In this document: positions 6,825 to 7,612 of the stretch, in pieces | Layout of the letters: each line of letters begins with the position of its first letter | Numbering within the stretch: position 1 is the stretch's first letter | Source: Synergistaceae bacterium | GTDB lineage: Bacteria > Synergistota > Synergistia > Synergistales > Aminobacteriaceae | DNA: 7,612 nt | Reading direction: 5' to 3' | NCBI GenBank assembly: GCA_031270755.1 | Contig: JAISWV010000346.1 | Span: 1-7,612, forward strand | The notes under the pieces: generated by a model | What the model was told of the DNA's origin: nothing | The model's database searches: none | The model's input: only the letters and a program-made list of their open reading frames with translations | Translations under genes and position numbers: made by a program

Positions 6825-7612
6825 ATGAGAAAATACAAAGTCGCCGTCGTGCAGCTCGACAGCCAGAACGACAAGGCGGCCAATTTAGAGCGGGTTTCTC
6901 GTCTTATCGACGAAGCGGCGGCGGGGAAGGCTTCACTCGTTTCCCTTCCAGAGGCCATGAACTTCACCGGAGAGAGGGTGCGGGAGGAGGACCAGCCGGA
7001 ACCGATTCCTGGCCCTAGCACGGAAATGCTGCGGGAAAAGGCCGTAAAACACGGTCTGTGGATTCACAGCGGAAGTTTTGCCGAGATAAATCCGGAGGAT
7101 AAGCGGCATTACAACACATCCCTCATTATCAGCGATAAAGGGGAAATCGTCGCGAAGTACCGCAAAATTCACACTTTTGACGTAACGCTTCCCGACGGCA
7201 CCGTGTGCGACGAATCGACGCGGGTCACTCCGGGGCAAAAGATCGTGGTGGCGGACACGCCCCTCGGCAAGCTGGGCCTTTCCATCTGTTACGATATTCG
7301 TTTCCCAGAGCTTTTCCGCCTGATGGCGATGGAAGGGGCACAGGTGCTTTTCACGCCCGCCAACTTCGCCTTGCCGACTGGAAAGGATCATTGGGAGGCG
7401 ATACTCCGCGTAAGGGCCATCGAAAACGGCTGTTATGTCGTCGCCGCGGCTCAGATCGGAAAGAAGCGCCGTTTTGCCGCCTACGGCGGCAGTATGGTCG
7501 TCGATCCCTGGGGAACGGTTTTGACGCGGGCCAGAGAGGAAGAGGGGCTTTCCTTCGCGGAGATCGACCTGGACTACCTGGATAAAATCCGCGAGCGGCT
7601 TCCGTCCCTGAA
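6825..7612 (+). CDS. Carbon-nitrogen hydrolase, Nit/omega-amidase-like (3' end cut)
   Basis: This cytoplasmic nitrilase-superfamily enzyme (262 residues seen) should hydrolyse a carboxamide or related C-N bond through a cysteine thioester. The Glu-Lys-Cys triad is visible: E43 in LPEAMNF, K114 in KYRKIHTFD and C155 in SICYDIRFPE. The KIHTFDV, TPGQ and CYDIRFPE blocks are most like the Nit1/Nit2 branch, whose members deamidate alpha-keto-acid amides or deaminated glutathione. D-amidase or carbamoylase branches fit less well. GGSMVVDPWG near the end is also typical. GGAGG at 6812-6816, eight bases before the ATG, fixes the start. The frame runs off the window without a stop, but members are usually 260-280 residues, so only a short tail should be missing. 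It sits 155 bp after dppF, so it may be part of the operon or separately transcribed. Confidence 0.88.
   Translation, partial: MRKYKVAVVQLDSQNDKAANLERVSRLIDEAAAGKASLVSLPEAMNFTGERVREEDQPEPIPGPSTEMLREKAVKHGLWIHSGSFAEINPEDKRHYNTSLIISDKGEIVAKYRKIHTFDVTLPDGTVCDESTRVTPGQKIVVADTPLGKLGLSICYDIRFPELFRLMAMEGAQVLFTPANFALPTGKDHWEAILRVRAIENGCYVVAAAQIGKKRRFAAYGGSMVVDPWGTVLTRAREEEGLSFAEIDLDYLDKIRERLPSL

Noticed and set aside
1..7612. CRISPR array, tRNA, rRNA or phage genes
   Set aside because: No regularly spaced repeats, cloverleaf-like sequence, rRNA segment or phage protein motif was seen on either strand.

Overview
The window holds one complete transport operon and the start of a further gene, all on the + strand. 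The order is: a creatininase-family amidohydrolase, a periplasmic family 5 substrate-binding protein, two DppB/DppC-type permeases, two DppD/DppF-type ATPases, and, after a 155-bp gap, a Nit/omega-amidase-like carbon-nitrogen hydrolase cut by the right edge. The first 494 bases hold no confident gene.

Organism (inference): a moderately GC-rich bacterium that takes up peptides or amino-acid-like compounds. The binding protein has an ordinary Sec signal peptide and no lipobox, which suggests a diderm (Gram-negative) envelope rather than a Firmicute. This gene content, with a DppF of the 'LDGGRRQR' type, would fit an anaerobic amino-acid fermenter such as Synergistota. Phylum assignment is low confidence.

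Layout. Bases 84-225 carry a run of closely packed hairpins, mostly with 3-nt loops. The same stretch read on the - strand (106-332) resembles a decayed C-terminal piece of an IS200/IS605-type tnpB gene. At 320-357 a good sigma70-type promoter (TTGACT, 17 bp, TATCAT) overlaps a large inverted repeat, which makes a plausible regulated promoter for the operon. Genes: creatininase 495-1265, binding protein 1262-2755, dppB 2808-3788, dppC 3778-4674, dppD 4688-5710, dppF 5707-6669, carbon-nitrogen hydrolase 6825 to beyond 7612. Junctions are tight (ATGA overlaps at 1262 and 5707, an 11-bp overlap at 3778, 13- and 52-bp gaps), so the first six genes are almost certainly one transcription unit. The last gene may be read through or may use a weak extended -10 promoter at 6690-6698.

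How the genes work together (inference): the binding protein captures an unknown solute, probably a peptide, ureide or other amide-bearing compound. The DppBCDF core imports it using ATP. The two flanking cytoplasmic C-N bond hydrolases could then open a cyclic amide and release ammonia. Nothing visible identifies the substrate. The most notable points are the structured element before the operon, a tyrosine at a normally histidine metal-ligand position in the creatininase homologue, an Asp-for-Ser change in the DppF signature motif, and an identical four-cysteine spacing in both ATPases.
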